A stretch of 64,000 bases of DNA from Flaviaestuariibacter flavus (GTDB lineage: Bacteria; Bacteroidota; Bacteroidia; Chitinophagales; Chitinophagaceae), in NCBI RefSeq assembly GCF_004337505.1, contig NZ_SJZI01000046.1, forward strand, positions 62,001 through 126,000, written 5' to 3'. Below, piece after piece: positions 52,537 through 61,297 of the stretch. The translations under genes and the position numbers were made by a program. Below the pieces are notes generated by a model. It made no database searches. It was not told the DNA's origin and saw nothing but the letters and a program-made list of their open reading frames with translations. How positions within the stretch are numbered: position 1 is the stretch's first letter; each line of letters opens with the position of its first letter.

Positions 52537-53682
52537 ATGGCCCCTTCCCGTCCGCTTGTGATTATCGTGCTGGCGCAGGCGCTGTGCACCTCGCTCTGGT
52601 TTGGCGGCAATGCCGTGCTTCCCACGCTGGCACAGCGGCTTGGCCTTCCGCCGGGTGCCGCCGGCTCGATGTCGGCGGCGGTGCAGGCCGGTTTTATCGG
52701 CGGCACGCTGCTCTTCGCGGTGCTGGCCATCGCCGACCGCTACCGCAGCACGCGGGTTTTCTTTTGCTGTGCCCTGGCCGGCGCAGCCCTCAATGCCGGG
52801 ATCCCGTTTTGTACTTCCTACCCGGCAATGCTCGGTCTTCGTTTCGGCACGGGCTTCCTGCTGGCGGGCATTTACCCGGTTGGGATGAAGATCGCAGCAG
52901 AAGCATCGCCGGCTGGCCTTGGTAAAGCCCTGGGCTACCTGGTGGGCGCCCTGGTGGTTGGCACGGCCCTGCCGCACGGACTTCGGGGTTTGTCCGTTCA
53001 GCTTCCTGCCGATGTCGTGCTGTTTACTCTTTCGGGACTGGCGGTGCTTGGCGGCACGCTGCTGCTGCTCCTTGTGCCGGTGCCCCGGCCGGCCGGCGGG
53101 ACCGCGGTACAGTTGGGCGCTGCCTTCGGCATTTTTGGTAATGCGCCGCTCCGCCGGGCCGCCTTTGGTTATTTCGGGCATATGTGGGAGCTCTATGCTT
53201 TCTGGACCTTTCTCCCCCTTTATATCATGGCCTACCGGCACGCGGATGTCAATGTCGCTGCGCTCTCCTTTGCCGGTATCCTGGCCGGTGCGGCGGGCTG
53301 CGTCTGGGCCGGTTACCGGGCTTTGCGCAGCGGGGCCGCGGCGGTGGCGCGTACCGCACTGCTCGGCTCGCTTGCCTGCTGCCTTGCCGCTCCGCTGGCG
53401 CTCCGCCTGCCCCTGCCGCTTTTTACCGCTTTCCTGTTGTTCTGGGGCTTTATGGTAGTGGCCGACTCGCCGATGTTTTCTACCCTCGTAGCCCGGAGGG
53501 CACCGGCAGCTCAAAAAGGCACGGCGCTCACCCTGGTGACCTCGCTTGGATTTGCCATTACCGTTGTTTCTATTGCGTTGCTGGGGCGGCTCCAGGGCGT
53601 ATGGCCGGAGGGGATGCTTTTCCTGCTGCTGGCGCCCGGGCCGCTCTTCGGACTGCTGGCTCTTGGAAAGGAGCAGCAATAA
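52537..53682 (+). CDS. Major facilitator superfamily transporter
   Basis: A 381-residue protein with about twelve membrane segments. The first helix LCTSLWFGGNAVLPTLAQRLGLPP and the short loop ADRYRSTRV after helix 2, matching the MFS A-loop, are visible. FWTFLPLYIMAYR begins the second half. It resembles drug/sugar efflux MFS proteins; no substrate can be assigned. It is divergent from murF and convergent with gldJ. Confidence 0.82.
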   Translation: MAPSRPLVIIVLAQALCTSLWFGGNAVLPTLAQRLGLPPGAAGSMSAAVQAGFIGGTLLFAVLAIADRYRSTRVFFCCALAGAALNAGIPFCTSYPAMLGLRFGTGFLLAGIYPVGMKIAAEASPAGLGKALGYLVGALVVGTALPHGLRGLSVQLPADVVLFTLSGLAVLGGTLLLLLVPVPRPAGGTAVQLGAAFGIFGNAPLRRAAFGYFGHMWELYAFWTFLPLYIMAYRHADVNVAALSFAGILAGAAGCVWAGYRALRSGAAAVARTALLGSLACCLAAPLALRLPLPLFTAFLLFWGFMVVADSPMFSTLVARRAPAAQKGTALTLVTSLGFAITVVSIALLGRLQGVWPEGMLFLLLAPGPLFGLLALGKEQQ

Positions 53683-53683
53683 A

Positions 53684-53707
53684 AAAGCCTCCCGTGGTGG
53701 AGGCTTT
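53684..53707. terminator. Shared terminator of the MFS gene and gldJ
   Basis: AAAGCCTCC / GGAGGCTTT hairpin with A- and T-runs on both sides, between convergent genes. Confidence 0.75.
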
Positions 53708-53725
53708 GATAGAGCGTTTATTTGC

Positions 53726-55255
53726 TTAGCGCTTTTGCTTGCGCTCTTTCCAGTAGTTACCGGTTTTGCGGCCTTTGCCTTCGGGCGAACCCATCCGGTC
53801 CATGGCGCAGCGGAAGCCTACCATGCTCGAAGCCTGGTCTTCTTCCATATAGCGGCGGGCACCGGGGCTCAGCCAGTAAGCGCGGTCGTTCCAGCTACCG
53901 CCTTTGTAAACGCGGCTCTTGTCGGAAACGAGGGTGGTCTTGCCATAACCGTAGGAGGCGTCGGACAGGGAGTCACCATCGAGGAAGTTGATCACGTTAC
54001 CACGCTGGTAGTTGCGGCGGCTGCGGCTTTCGGCATCGGTCACGGCTTCCATCTTCACGCGGCCGGTGGAGTCGATCTCAGCCTCACCGTTGGCGTTCTT
54101 ATAGAGCTTCATGAACTTGTTGCCACGGAAGGGCGCTACGTCGTCGGCGTCAAGCGAGGTGAGGGGACGGAAAACGTCGGCAGTCCACTCGCTTACGTTG
54201 CCGGCCATATTGTAGAGGCCAAAGCCGTTGGGGTAGAAGGATTGTACGGGCGCCGTGTAGATGGCGCGGTCGTTCAGGCCACCGGCCACACCGGCGTTGT
54301 CACCCGAGCCCCGCTTGAAGTTGGCCAGGAACTGACCATGCCAGGAGCCGTGCTTTGTTTCGCGCAGGCCGCTGTAGTTCATGTTAGCCGTCCAGGGGTA
54401 AACCTGCTTGTTGGTCACCAGCTCTTCGCCACGCTTGCCTTCTTTGGTGCTCTTGCGCGGGTTGTTGGCAATGTGACCATAGGCGGCGTATTCCCATTCT
54501 GCCTCGAAGGGGAGGCGGTAGTCGGGGAGGAGCAGACCGTCTTCCATCGTTACGTTGGTACGCGGTGTGCCCTGGGGGGTCTTGAGGGTGTTCTTCTTCG
54601 GCTTACCGGGCTGGGCCTGGTAAAGACCGAGGAGGTAAGACTTCGTAGTGAAGTTCTGCTCCTGCTGCTGGGAGGCGATGCCTTTGTTGTTGACATAACC
54701 TTTCTGCATCAGGATGCCTTCGTTAACACGGTCGGAGCGCCACAGGCAGAAGTCGTAGGCCTGCTTCCAGCTCACACCCACTACCGGGTAGTCGTTGAAG
54801 CCGGGGTGACGGAAATAATATTCAACGAGGGGTTCGTTGTAGCTCAGCTCGGAGCGCCATACCAGGGTATCGGGCAGGGCGGCGTCGAGGATCTTTTTGT
54901 TGGCGGGGTCGTCGGCGGGGAAGATGCGGTTCAGCCAAAACAGGTACTCGCGGTAGTGTACGTTGGCTACTTCCGTACGGTCCATGTAAAACGAAGGAAC
55001 CGTTACGCGACGGGGGATATTGTTCCAGTCGCCCATGACGTCTTCTTCAGTCTGACCCATGGTGAAGGTACCACCCGGAACGAACACGAGACCGGGGCCG
55101 GTGCCCTGCTCTTTGGACTTGGCTACCTGGTAGCCGCCCATGTTCTTGTCGTTGTAATTCCAGCCGGTTACATCGGATTTTGCCTTCTTGCCTTTGCCGC
55201 AGGAGGCCAGCATGGCCGCGGAGGTGAGGAGGATTGCAAGGTTTTTCAGTTGCAT
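53726..55255 (-). CDS. gldJ: Gliding motility / T9SS lipoprotein GldJ
   Basis: A 509-residue lipoprotein (lipobox MLASC, Cys 19) with an FGE/SUMF1-like fold. Landmarks are LVFVPGGTFTMG, FYMDRTEVANVHYREYLFWL, YPVVGVSWKQAYDFCLWRS, RLPFEAEWEYAA, GNVSEWTADVF and KGGSWNDRAYWLSPGARRYM. No formylglycine chemistry is expected. GldJ is an outer-membrane lipoprotein required for gliding and T9SS stability, and its position beside porU and porV is the arrangement known from Flavobacterium. GldK shares the fold, so naming rests on context and length. Confidence 0.87.
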   Translation of the reverse strand: MQLKNLAILLTSAAMLASCGKGKKAKSDVTGWNYNDKNMGGYQVAKSKEQGTGPGLVFVPGGTFTMGQTEEDVMGDWNNIPRRVTVPSFYMDRTEVANVHYREYLFWLNRIFPADDPANKKILDAALPDTLVWRSELSYNEPLVEYYFRHPGFNDYPVVGVSWKQAYDFCLWRSDRVNEGILMQKGYVNNKGIASQQQEQNFTTKSYLLGLYQAQPGKPKKNTLKTPQGTPRTNVTMEDGLLLPDYRLPFEAEWEYAAYGHIANNPRKSTKEGKRGEELVTNKQVYPWTANMNYSGLRETKHGSWHGQFLANFKRGSGDNAGVAGGLNDRAIYTAPVQSFYPNGFGLYNMAGNVSEWTADVFRPLTSLDADDVAPFRGNKFMKLYKNANGEAEIDSTGRVKMEAVTDAESRSRRNYQRGNVINFLDGDSLSDASYGYGKTTLVSDKSRVYKGGSWNDRAYWLSPGARRYMEEDQASSMVGFRCAMDRMGSPEGKGRKTGNYWKERKQKR

Positions 55256-55465
55256 AAAGCGTTTGATTTGTCTTTCAAGGACTACTGGTAAAGATTTTTC
55301 TTTGAAACCCAGCGGGGCCGGATACTTTAAACGACGGTTTTTCGTAATTATTGTATCGCAGTTCGTTGAGGTATCAAGGTTTGCGAATATAGAAAGTTTA
55401 GTTTAAACCCGGAAGGGATTTCGTTTTTTTGCCATATTTACCGTATCACTTGTTATTTTACACCG

Positions 55466-58400
55466 ATGACTGCTTTGTGTCGTGCCGGCTTGCTGCTTCT
55501 GGGGTGCGTGGGATGGATCTGCGCCGGCGCCCAGCGAACCTATAAGGCGCATTCCGTGCTCGCCGCCGGAACCTGGTACCGCGTGGCGGTATCCACCGAA
55601 GGGGTGTACCGGATGGACGGTGCCTTCCTGGCCGCCCTCGGCCTCGGCGCCAACCTGCCCGCCGGCGCCCTGCGGGTGTATGGCGCCACCCCCGGCATGC
55701 TGCCCGAAAGCAACAGCGCTCCCCGCATCGACGACCTCGAAGAGCTCGCCATCACGGTTGCCGACGGCGGCGACGGCGTTATCAACTCCACCGACGTCGT
55801 TTATTTCTATAGCCCCGGTCCGCACCCCTGGAAAAAAGATTCCGTCAACCGCAGCTTCCAGCACACGAAAAACCTGTACAGCGACGTCGCTTATTATTAC
55901 CTCACCGTCGGCGGAACGGGCAAGCGGGTGGCCACCGGCCCGGTGCTGGGCGGCGGCCAGAGCGTCACCAGCTTCGACGAGCGGGTGTTTTACGAAAAAG
56001 ACTCGGTCAATTTCCTTTCCAGCGGCCGCGAATGGTTTGGCGAGGAGTTCAGCGCCCTGCCCGGCCGCGCGCTGAACCGCACCTTTACCTTTAATGTACC
56101 CGGCGCCCTTGCCGGAACCCAGGCGGCGCTCCGCACCCGCGTGGCGGCCCGCTCCATCGGCGTTACCACCCGCTTCGATATCAGCCTCAACGGCCAGCCG
56201 GCGCTCCAGGTGGGCGTTTTCCCGGTTACCGGCGTTTTCAACGATCTTTTTGCACAGCAGACCACCCAAACCGGCTTTACGATCCTTTCGGGCGGCAGCG
56301 GTATCAGCCTCGCCTATAATTATGTCACCAACGGTTCGTTCAATGCCCAGGGCTGGCTCGACTGGCTGGAAGTCGTTTTCCGCCGCTCCCTGGCGATGGC
56401 GCCGGGTCAGCAGCTCCAGTTCCGCGACTGGAGCACCGTGGGCACCGGCAATGCCACCTTCCGCATCGGCGGCGCGGCTGCCAGCACCACCGTATGGGAC
56501 GTCACCGACCCCTTCAATGCGGTGCGCATGCCGGCAACCCTGTCGGCGGCTGAGCTCAGCTTTACCGCCCCCACGGAACGCCTGCGTGAATACGTTGCTT
56601 TTGGAACTGATTTCGGGGTGCCGGTGGCGGCCGGAGCCGTTCCCAACCAGGACCTCCACGGCAGTCCCGCGGCCGATTTCCTGGTGGTGACCCATCCCGA
56701 CTTCCTGCCCCAGGCCAATGCTATTGCCGCCTTCCACCGCCAGCGCGACGGGCTGCAGGTGTTGGTGGTTACCACCGACCAGGTATTCCGTGAGTTCGGC
56801 GGCTCCACCGGCGACCCCACGGCGATCCGCGACTTTGCCAAGATGTTCTACGACCGGCAGCGCGCCACCTGGGGAGCTTCCGGTAAATACCTGCTGCTGC
56901 TGGGCCGCGGCTCCTTCGATTACCGCGACCGCGTGCGGAACAATACCAATTTCGTCCCGGTATGGGAGAGCCCTTCCTCCCTCGACCCGCTTTCGACCTA
57001 TGCCTCTGACGACTTTTTCGGTTTCCTCGACGACAATGAAGACATCCATTCGCTGCTCGTTCCCAACACGCTCGACATCGGCATCGGTCGTATCCCGGTG
57101 CGTAATGCCACCGAAGCGGGCAACTTCGTGGCGAAACTGCTGGCGTATCACAGTCCCGCCGGCTTCGGGCCCTGGCGCAACAATGCGACCTTTGTTGCCG
57201 ACGACGGCGACCAGAACCTGCACCTCGAAGACGCCGAGGTGATGGCTTCCACAACAAAGACACAGGCTCCCTTCCTCAACCAGCAAAAGATCTACCTCGA
57301 TGCCTACCGCCGCGAGGGCGGAACGGCGGGTGGCGCCTACCCGCAGGCCAACGCCGCCATCAACAACAATATTCTCGCCGGCGCCCTTATCTGGAACTAC
57401 AGCGGTCACGGCGGCTACGCCCGCCTGGCGGAGGAGACGATCGCCGACCAGGATATTGTCAACAACTGGAAAAACCAGAACCGCCTCCCGCTGTTCATTA
57501 CGGCTACCTGCGACTTTGCTCCCTACGACCTGCCGGGTATCAATTCGCTGGGTGAGAACCTGCTGGTGCGCCCCCAAACCGGCGCCATCGCGCTGATGAC
57601 CACCAGCCGCGTGGTGTTTGCGTACAGCAACCGCGTACTCAATAACAACTACCTGCAGACGGCACTGCAGCCCGATGCCTCGGGCCGTTACAAGACCCTC
57701 GGCGAGGCCGTGCAGGCGTCGAAGAACCTGACTTATCTCACAAACGGAGACGTGAACAATAACCGCAAGTTCGCCCTCCTCGGCGACCCGGCGATGACGC
57801 TTGGCTTCCCGAAGGGCCGGGTGCGGCCCCTGCTGGTGAACGGTCATCCCATCGCTACGGCAGATACGCTGAACGCTACCGAGTTTGCCGAGATCGAGGG
57901 GGAGGTGACCAACGCGCAGGGGACACGCCTCACCGACTTCAACGGCAACGTATGGCTGACGCTATTTGACAAGCCGCAGGTGGTGCGGACCCTGGGCAAC
58001 ACCCCGGCTTCGCCGCCGACTTCCTTTCAGCAGCAGACGGCCTCGCTGTTCCGCGGGCGGGTAACGGCGTCGGGCGGCCGGTTTAAGTTCAGTTTTCGCG
58101 TTCCGCGCGACATCAATTTCCAGCACGGCGCCGGCCGGATGAGCTTTTATGCACAGGACAGCACCCGCGATGCCGGCGGGGTCAGCAACAGCGTCATTAT
58201 CGGGGGCATCGTACCGGGAGCTTCAGATGACAAAGAAGGGCCGCAGATCCGGGCCTTCCTCAACGACGAGCGCTTCGTGAGCGGATCGGTGACCGACCAG
58301 AATCCGGTGCTGCTGCTCCGCCTTGCCGACAGCTCGGGCATCAACACCGGCAACGCGGGCATCGACCACGACATCGTGGTGACCGTGGATGGCAATAACC

Positions 58401-58888
58401 GTAATTATTATGTGCTGAATGACTTTTACGAAACGGAGCCCGACACCTACCAGCGCGGGCGGGTGCGCTTCCAGCTGCCGGCCTTTACACCCGGGAAGCA
58501 TACGCTGACCATCAAGGCCTGGGATGTGCTTAATAATTCCAGCACCTATACATTGGATTTCACCGTGGCGAAGGACAAGGAGCTCGTGCTCGACCACGTG
58601 CTGAATTACCCGAATCCGTTTACCACGAAAACCCAGTTTTGGTTCGAGCACAACAAGCCGGGTATCGACCTGAATACCCGGGTGGAGATTTTTACCGTCA
58701 CGGGCCGCTTAATAAAAACGCTTCGCCGCACAATAAATAATGACGGCAACCGTTCGAGTGAAGTTGAATGGGATGGAGCCGACGACTTCGGTGCCCGTGT
58801 CGGGAGAGGTGTGTACATCTACCGTTTGGTAGTGGAGAGCGGCGACGGAAAAAAGGCCACCCAACTGCAAAAGCTTGTGATTCTATGA
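55466..58888 (+). CDS. porU: Type IX secretion system sortase PorU
   Basis: A 1140-residue secreted cysteine protease of the gingipain-like C25 family. After a signal peptide (to AGAQ, ~22), the C25 domain runs about residues 395-770. The catalytic His is in NYSGHGGY (H648) and the catalytic Cys in ITATCDFAP (C682). The C-terminal domain has LNYPNPFTTKTQFWF and a DDFGARVGRGVYIYRL ending. PorU removes CTDs of cargo and attaches anionic lipopolysaccharide. It sits divergent to gldJ and is followed by porV, consistent with one T9SS locus. Confidence 0.95.
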   Translation: MTALCRAGLLLLGCVGWICAGAQRTYKAHSVLAAGTWYRVAVSTEGVYRMDGAFLAALGLGANLPAGALRVYGATPGMLPESNSAPRIDDLEELAITVADGGDGVINSTDVVYFYSPGPHPWKKDSVNRSFQHTKNLYSDVAYYYLTVGGTGKRVATGPVLGGGQSVTSFDERVFYEKDSVNFLSSGREWFGEEFSALPGRALNRTFTFNVPGALAGTQAALRTRVAARSIGVTTRFDISLNGQPALQVGVFPVTGVFNDLFAQQTTQTGFTILSGGSGISLAYNYVTNGSFNAQGWLDWLEVVFRRSLAMAPGQQLQFRDWSTVGTGNATFRIGGAAASTTVWDVTDPFNAVRMPATLSAAELSFTAPTERLREYVAFGTDFGVPVAAGAVPNQDLHGSPAADFLVVTHPDFLPQANAIAAFHRQRDGLQVLVVTTDQVFREFGGSTGDPTAIRDFAKMFYDRQRATWGASGKYLLLLGRGSFDYRDRVRNNTNFVPVWESPSSLDPLSTYASDDFFGFLDDNEDIHSLLVPNTLDIGIGRIPVRNATEAGNFVAKLLAYHSPAGFGPWRNNATFVADDGDQNLHLEDAEVMASTTKTQAPFLNQQKIYLDAYRREGGTAGGAYPQANAAINNNILAGALIWNYSGHGGYARLAEETIADQDIVNNWKNQNRLPLFITATCDFAPYDLPGINSLGENLLVRPQTGAIALMTTSRVVFAYSNRVLNNNYLQTALQPDASGRYKTLGEAVQASKNLTYLTNGDVNNNRKFALLGDPAMTLGFPKGRVRPLLVNGHPIATADTLNATEFAEIEGEVTNAQGTRLTDFNGNVWLTLFDKPQVVRTLGNTPASPPTSFQQQTASLFRGRVTASGGRFKFSFRVPRDINFQHGAGRMSFYAQDSTRDAGGVSNSVIIGGIVPGASDDKEGPQIRAFLNDERFVSGSVTDQNPVLLLRLADSSGINTGNAGIDHDIVVTVDGNNRNYYVLNDFYETEPDTYQRGRVRFQLPAFTPGKHTLTIKAWDVLNNSSTYTLDFTVAKDKELVLDHVLNYPNPFTTKTQFWFEHNKPGIDLNTRVEIFTVTGRLIKTLRRTINNDGNRSSEVEWDGADDFGARVGRGVYIYRLVVESGDGKKATQLQKLVIL

Positions 58889-58964
58889 CGGGAACGTTGC
58901 CGAAGAAAAAATTGCGTATAAACCAAAACTGTATATTTTCACACCTCTATTTCAAAAAATCTTT

Positions 58965-60179
58965 ATGAGAGCGACTGCTTTGAAACTCACGGTCGGTGCG
59001 ATCTTTCTAGGTTCGACAGCTGTTCAGGCGCAAGAACCTTTGAAAGTCGTTACGACTGCCGTTCCCTTCCTCCGTATTTCTCCCGATGCCCGTGCCGGCG
59101 GTATGGGTGACCTCTCGGTCGCCACCAATCCCGATGCCGCTTCTTCTTATTTCAACCTCGGAAAAGTTCCCTTCAATGAAGCCAAAGGCGGTGTCAGCCT
59201 CACCTATACCCCCTGGCTCAAAAAATTTGTAAACGACGTATACCTGGCATCCGCCGCCGGTTACTATAAGCTTGATGAGAACTCCGCGATCTCCGGCTCG
59301 CTGCGTTATTTCAGCCTTGGCGACATTCCCTTCACCGACGAGAACGGCAATGAACTCCAGACCGGCCGTCCCCGCGAGTTCGGCATCGATGTCGGCTACA
59401 GCCGCAAGCTGTCGCCCCGCACCGGTATCGGTGTTGGCCTGAAATACATCCACTCCAACCTGGCCGGCAACTTTTCGAGCGCCGGAACGAGCTACAAGCC
59501 CGGTTCTTCGGTAGCCGGCGACATCGGCCTGTACCACAACCGCCAGAACGATCTCGGACAGGGCTGGGCTTTCGGTCTTGCGCTGACCAACCTGGGTGCC
59601 AAGATCGCGTACACCAACAACGCCAATCAGAAAGACTTTATCCCGGCCAACCTCGCGCTGGGTACGGCTTATACCCGTGTGTTCAACGAAAGCAACAAGC
59701 TGATGATCGGCCTCGATCTGAACAAGCTGCTGGTGCCGACGCCTCCCGATTTTGAGGAGGTAAACCCCAATTCGCCCGACGCACAGGCGGTAATGGACCG
59801 CAATACGGCGAAGGCCAACGCCTATCGCCAGAAGAGCGTGGTGGGTAGCTGGTTCTCTTCCTTCGGCGACGCCTCCGGCGGCTTCAGCGAGGAGCTCCGC
59901 GAATGGCAGCTGTCGGTAGGTGCCGAGTACACCTACAACAACCAGTTCATGCTCCGCGCCGGTTATTTCTACGAAGACAAGACAAAGGGCGGCCGCAGCC
60001 ATTTCTCTGCCGGTGTCGGCCTGAAGTACAGCGCCTTCAACCTGAACTTCTCCTACCTCGTTCCTGCCGGTGGCAACACCATCAACCAAAACCCCCTGTC
60101 GAACACCCTGCGCTTCTCGCTGGCCTTCGACCTCGGTGGTGGCGGCAATGGCAGCACAACGAGCACGTCGGCCCAATAA
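58965..60179 (+). CDS. porV: Type IX secretion outer-membrane protein PorV
   Basis: A 404-residue outer-membrane beta-barrel (FadL-like) with a signal peptide (to AVQAQ, ~23). Family landmarks: FLRISPDARAGGMGDLSVATNPDAASSYFN, ALTNLGAKIAYT, GLDLNKLLVPTPP and a C-terminal FSLAFDLG strand. PorV (LptO) carries secreted proteins from the translocon to PorU. The gap to porU is 76 nt and both probably share a transcript. Confidence 0.95.
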   Translation: MRATALKLTVGAIFLGSTAVQAQEPLKVVTTAVPFLRISPDARAGGMGDLSVATNPDAASSYFNLGKVPFNEAKGGVSLTYTPWLKKFVNDVYLASAAGYYKLDENSAISGSLRYFSLGDIPFTDENGNELQTGRPREFGIDVGYSRKLSPRTGIGVGLKYIHSNLAGNFSSAGTSYKPGSSVAGDIGLYHNRQNDLGQGWAFGLALTNLGAKIAYTNNANQKDFIPANLALGTAYTRVFNESNKLMIGLDLNKLLVPTPPDFEEVNPNSPDAQAVMDRNTAKANAYRQKSVVGSWFSSFGDASGGFSEELREWQLSVGAEYTYNNQFMLRAGYFYEDKTKGGRSHFSAGVGLKYSAFNLNFSYLVPAGGNTINQNPLSNTLRFSLAFDLGGGGNGSTTSTSAQ

Positions 60180-60183
60180 TTTC

Positions 60184-60211
60184 GTGAACCGTCAACCGTG
60201 AGCCGTGAGCT
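60184..60211. repeat. Heptamer array GTGAACC/GTCAACC/GTGAGCC/GTGAGCT
   Basis: Four 7-bp words starting 4 nt after the porV stop. The same words occur as reverse complements at 60281-60301, flanking the terminator. Confidence 0.9.
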
Positions 60212-60230
60212 CGCGATGCACGGTAAGAAA

Positions 60231-60259
60231 AAACGTCCCGCTTTTGGCGGGACGTTTTT
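60231..60259 (+). terminator. Terminator after porV
   Basis: AAACGTCCCGC / GCGGGACGTTT hairpin followed by T's. Confidence 0.85.
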
Positions 60260-60280
60260 GTTTTTGGCGAAAGCATTCCC

Positions 60281-60301
60281 GGTTGACGGCTCACGGTTCA
60301 C
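60281..60301. repeat. Heptamer array, inverted partner of 60184
   Basis: GGTTGAC, GGCTCAC, GGTTCAC: the reverse complements of GTCAACC, GTGAGCC and GTGAACC in permuted order. Confidence 0.9.
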
Positions 60302-60307
60302 GCACCC

Positions 60308-60315
60308 TATCTTCG
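60308..60315 (+). promoter_or_regulatory. -7 box TATCTTCG for ispF
   Basis: Exact TAnnTTCG match, 16 nt before ATG 60332. Confidence 0.55.
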
Positions 60316-60331
60316 CCGCAAATTTTTCATC

Positions 60332-60811
60332 ATGTCCTTCCGTGTCGGTTCGGGTGTTGATTTTCATCAATTGGGCGAAGGCCGTAAGCTGATGCTGGGC
60401 GGCGTGCACGTGCCGTATGAGCGCGGCTGCGTTGGGCACAGTGATGCCGATGTGCTGCTCCATGCGATCTGCGATGCCCTCCTCGGGGCGCTGGCGCTTG
60501 GTGATATCGGCGTGCATTTCCCGGATACGGATAACCGCTACAAGAATATCGACAGCACCATCCTGCTGCGCGAAACGGCAGCACTGATCGCGGCCGAAGG
60601 ATGGCGCGTGGTGAACGTGGATTCCACGCTGTGCCTGCAGGAGCCGAAGATCAAGCCCTATGTGCCGAAGATGCAGGAAGTGATTGCGGGTGTGCTGGGC
60701 GTGACCGTACGCGAGGTGTCGATAAAAGCCACCACCACCGAGCAACTGGGCTTCGTGGGCCGCAAGGAAGGCGTAGTGGCTTATGCCACGGCATTATTGC
60801 AAGGGCTTTAA
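60332..60811 (+). CDS. ispF: 2-C-methyl-D-erythritol 2,4-cyclodiphosphate synthase
   Basis: A 159-residue enzyme of the MEP isoprenoid pathway. It shows RVGSGVDFH (zinc Asp/His), LMLGGVHVPYERGCVGHSDADVLLHAICDALLGAL, GDIGVHFPDTDNRYKN, and the C-terminal IKATTTEQLGFVGRKEG. The length is normal for the trimeric enzyme. Confidence 0.96.
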   Translation: MSFRVGSGVDFHQLGEGRKLMLGGVHVPYERGCVGHSDADVLLHAICDALLGALALGDIGVHFPDTDNRYKNIDSTILLRETAALIAAEGWRVVNVDSTLCLQEPKIKPYVPKMQEVIAGVLGVTVREVSIKATTTEQLGFVGRKEGVVAYATALLQGL

Positions 60812-60833
60812 CATCTTTCGCAGCATGGCCCCT

Positions 60834-60841
60834 TATCTTTG
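60834..60841 (+). promoter_or_regulatory. -7 box TATCTTTG for dut, leaderless spacing
   Basis: Exact TAnnTTTG match ending 4 nt before ATG 60846. Confidence 0.6.
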
Positions 60842-60845
60842 AAGC

Positions 60846-61289
60846 ATGACCCCCGTCGCGGTACCCGTTCGCAATGAGTCGCCCTGGCCGTTGCCGGCCT
60901 ATGCCACCGAAGGCAGTGCCGGGCTTGACCTGCGCGCGCACCTGGGGGAGGCGGTATCGTTAGCGCCCCTGCAGCGCATCCTGGTACCTACCGGCCTTTT
61001 TATCGAACTCCCCCATGGTTATGAAGCACAGGTGCGGCCCCGCAGCGGGCTCGCCGCCCGGCAGGGAATCACCTGCCTCAACAGCCCCGGCACCATCGAC
61101 TCCGACTACCGTGGAGAAATTAAGGTATTATTGATCAATCTCGACAGCGGCCCGCAGGTCATAGCACCCGGTGAGCGCATCGCCCAGCTGGTATTGCAGC
61201 GGGTGGAGCGACTCGACTGGATACCCGCGGAAAGCCTTGGCAGCACGGCCCGGCAGGGCGGCGGTTTTGGCTCTACCGGAAAAGAATAG
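60846..61289 (+). CDS. dut: dUTP diphosphatase
   Basis: A 147-residue trimeric dUTPase, which hydrolyses dUTP to dUMP and diphosphate. The five family motifs are present: [35 protein letters not shown] and the C-terminal [14 protein letters not shown] arm. It is followed after 8 nt by the DUF4292 lipoprotein gene, an arrangement seen in other Bacteroidota. Confidence 0.96.
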   Translation: MTPVAVPVRNESPWPLPAYATEGSAGLDLRAHLGEAVSLAPLQRILVPTGLFIELPHGYEAQVRPRSGLAARQGITCLNSPGTIDSDYRGEIKVLLINLDSGPQVIAPGERIAQLVLQRVERLDWIPAESLGSTARQGGGFGSTGKE

Positions 61290-61297
61290 AAAGAAAC

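Noticed and set aside
55403-57847. An 814-codon minus-strand frame opposite porU, and a similar one (59007-60176) opposite porV
   Set aside because: porU and porV have clear domains, signal peptides and catalytic residues. The antisense frames have none.
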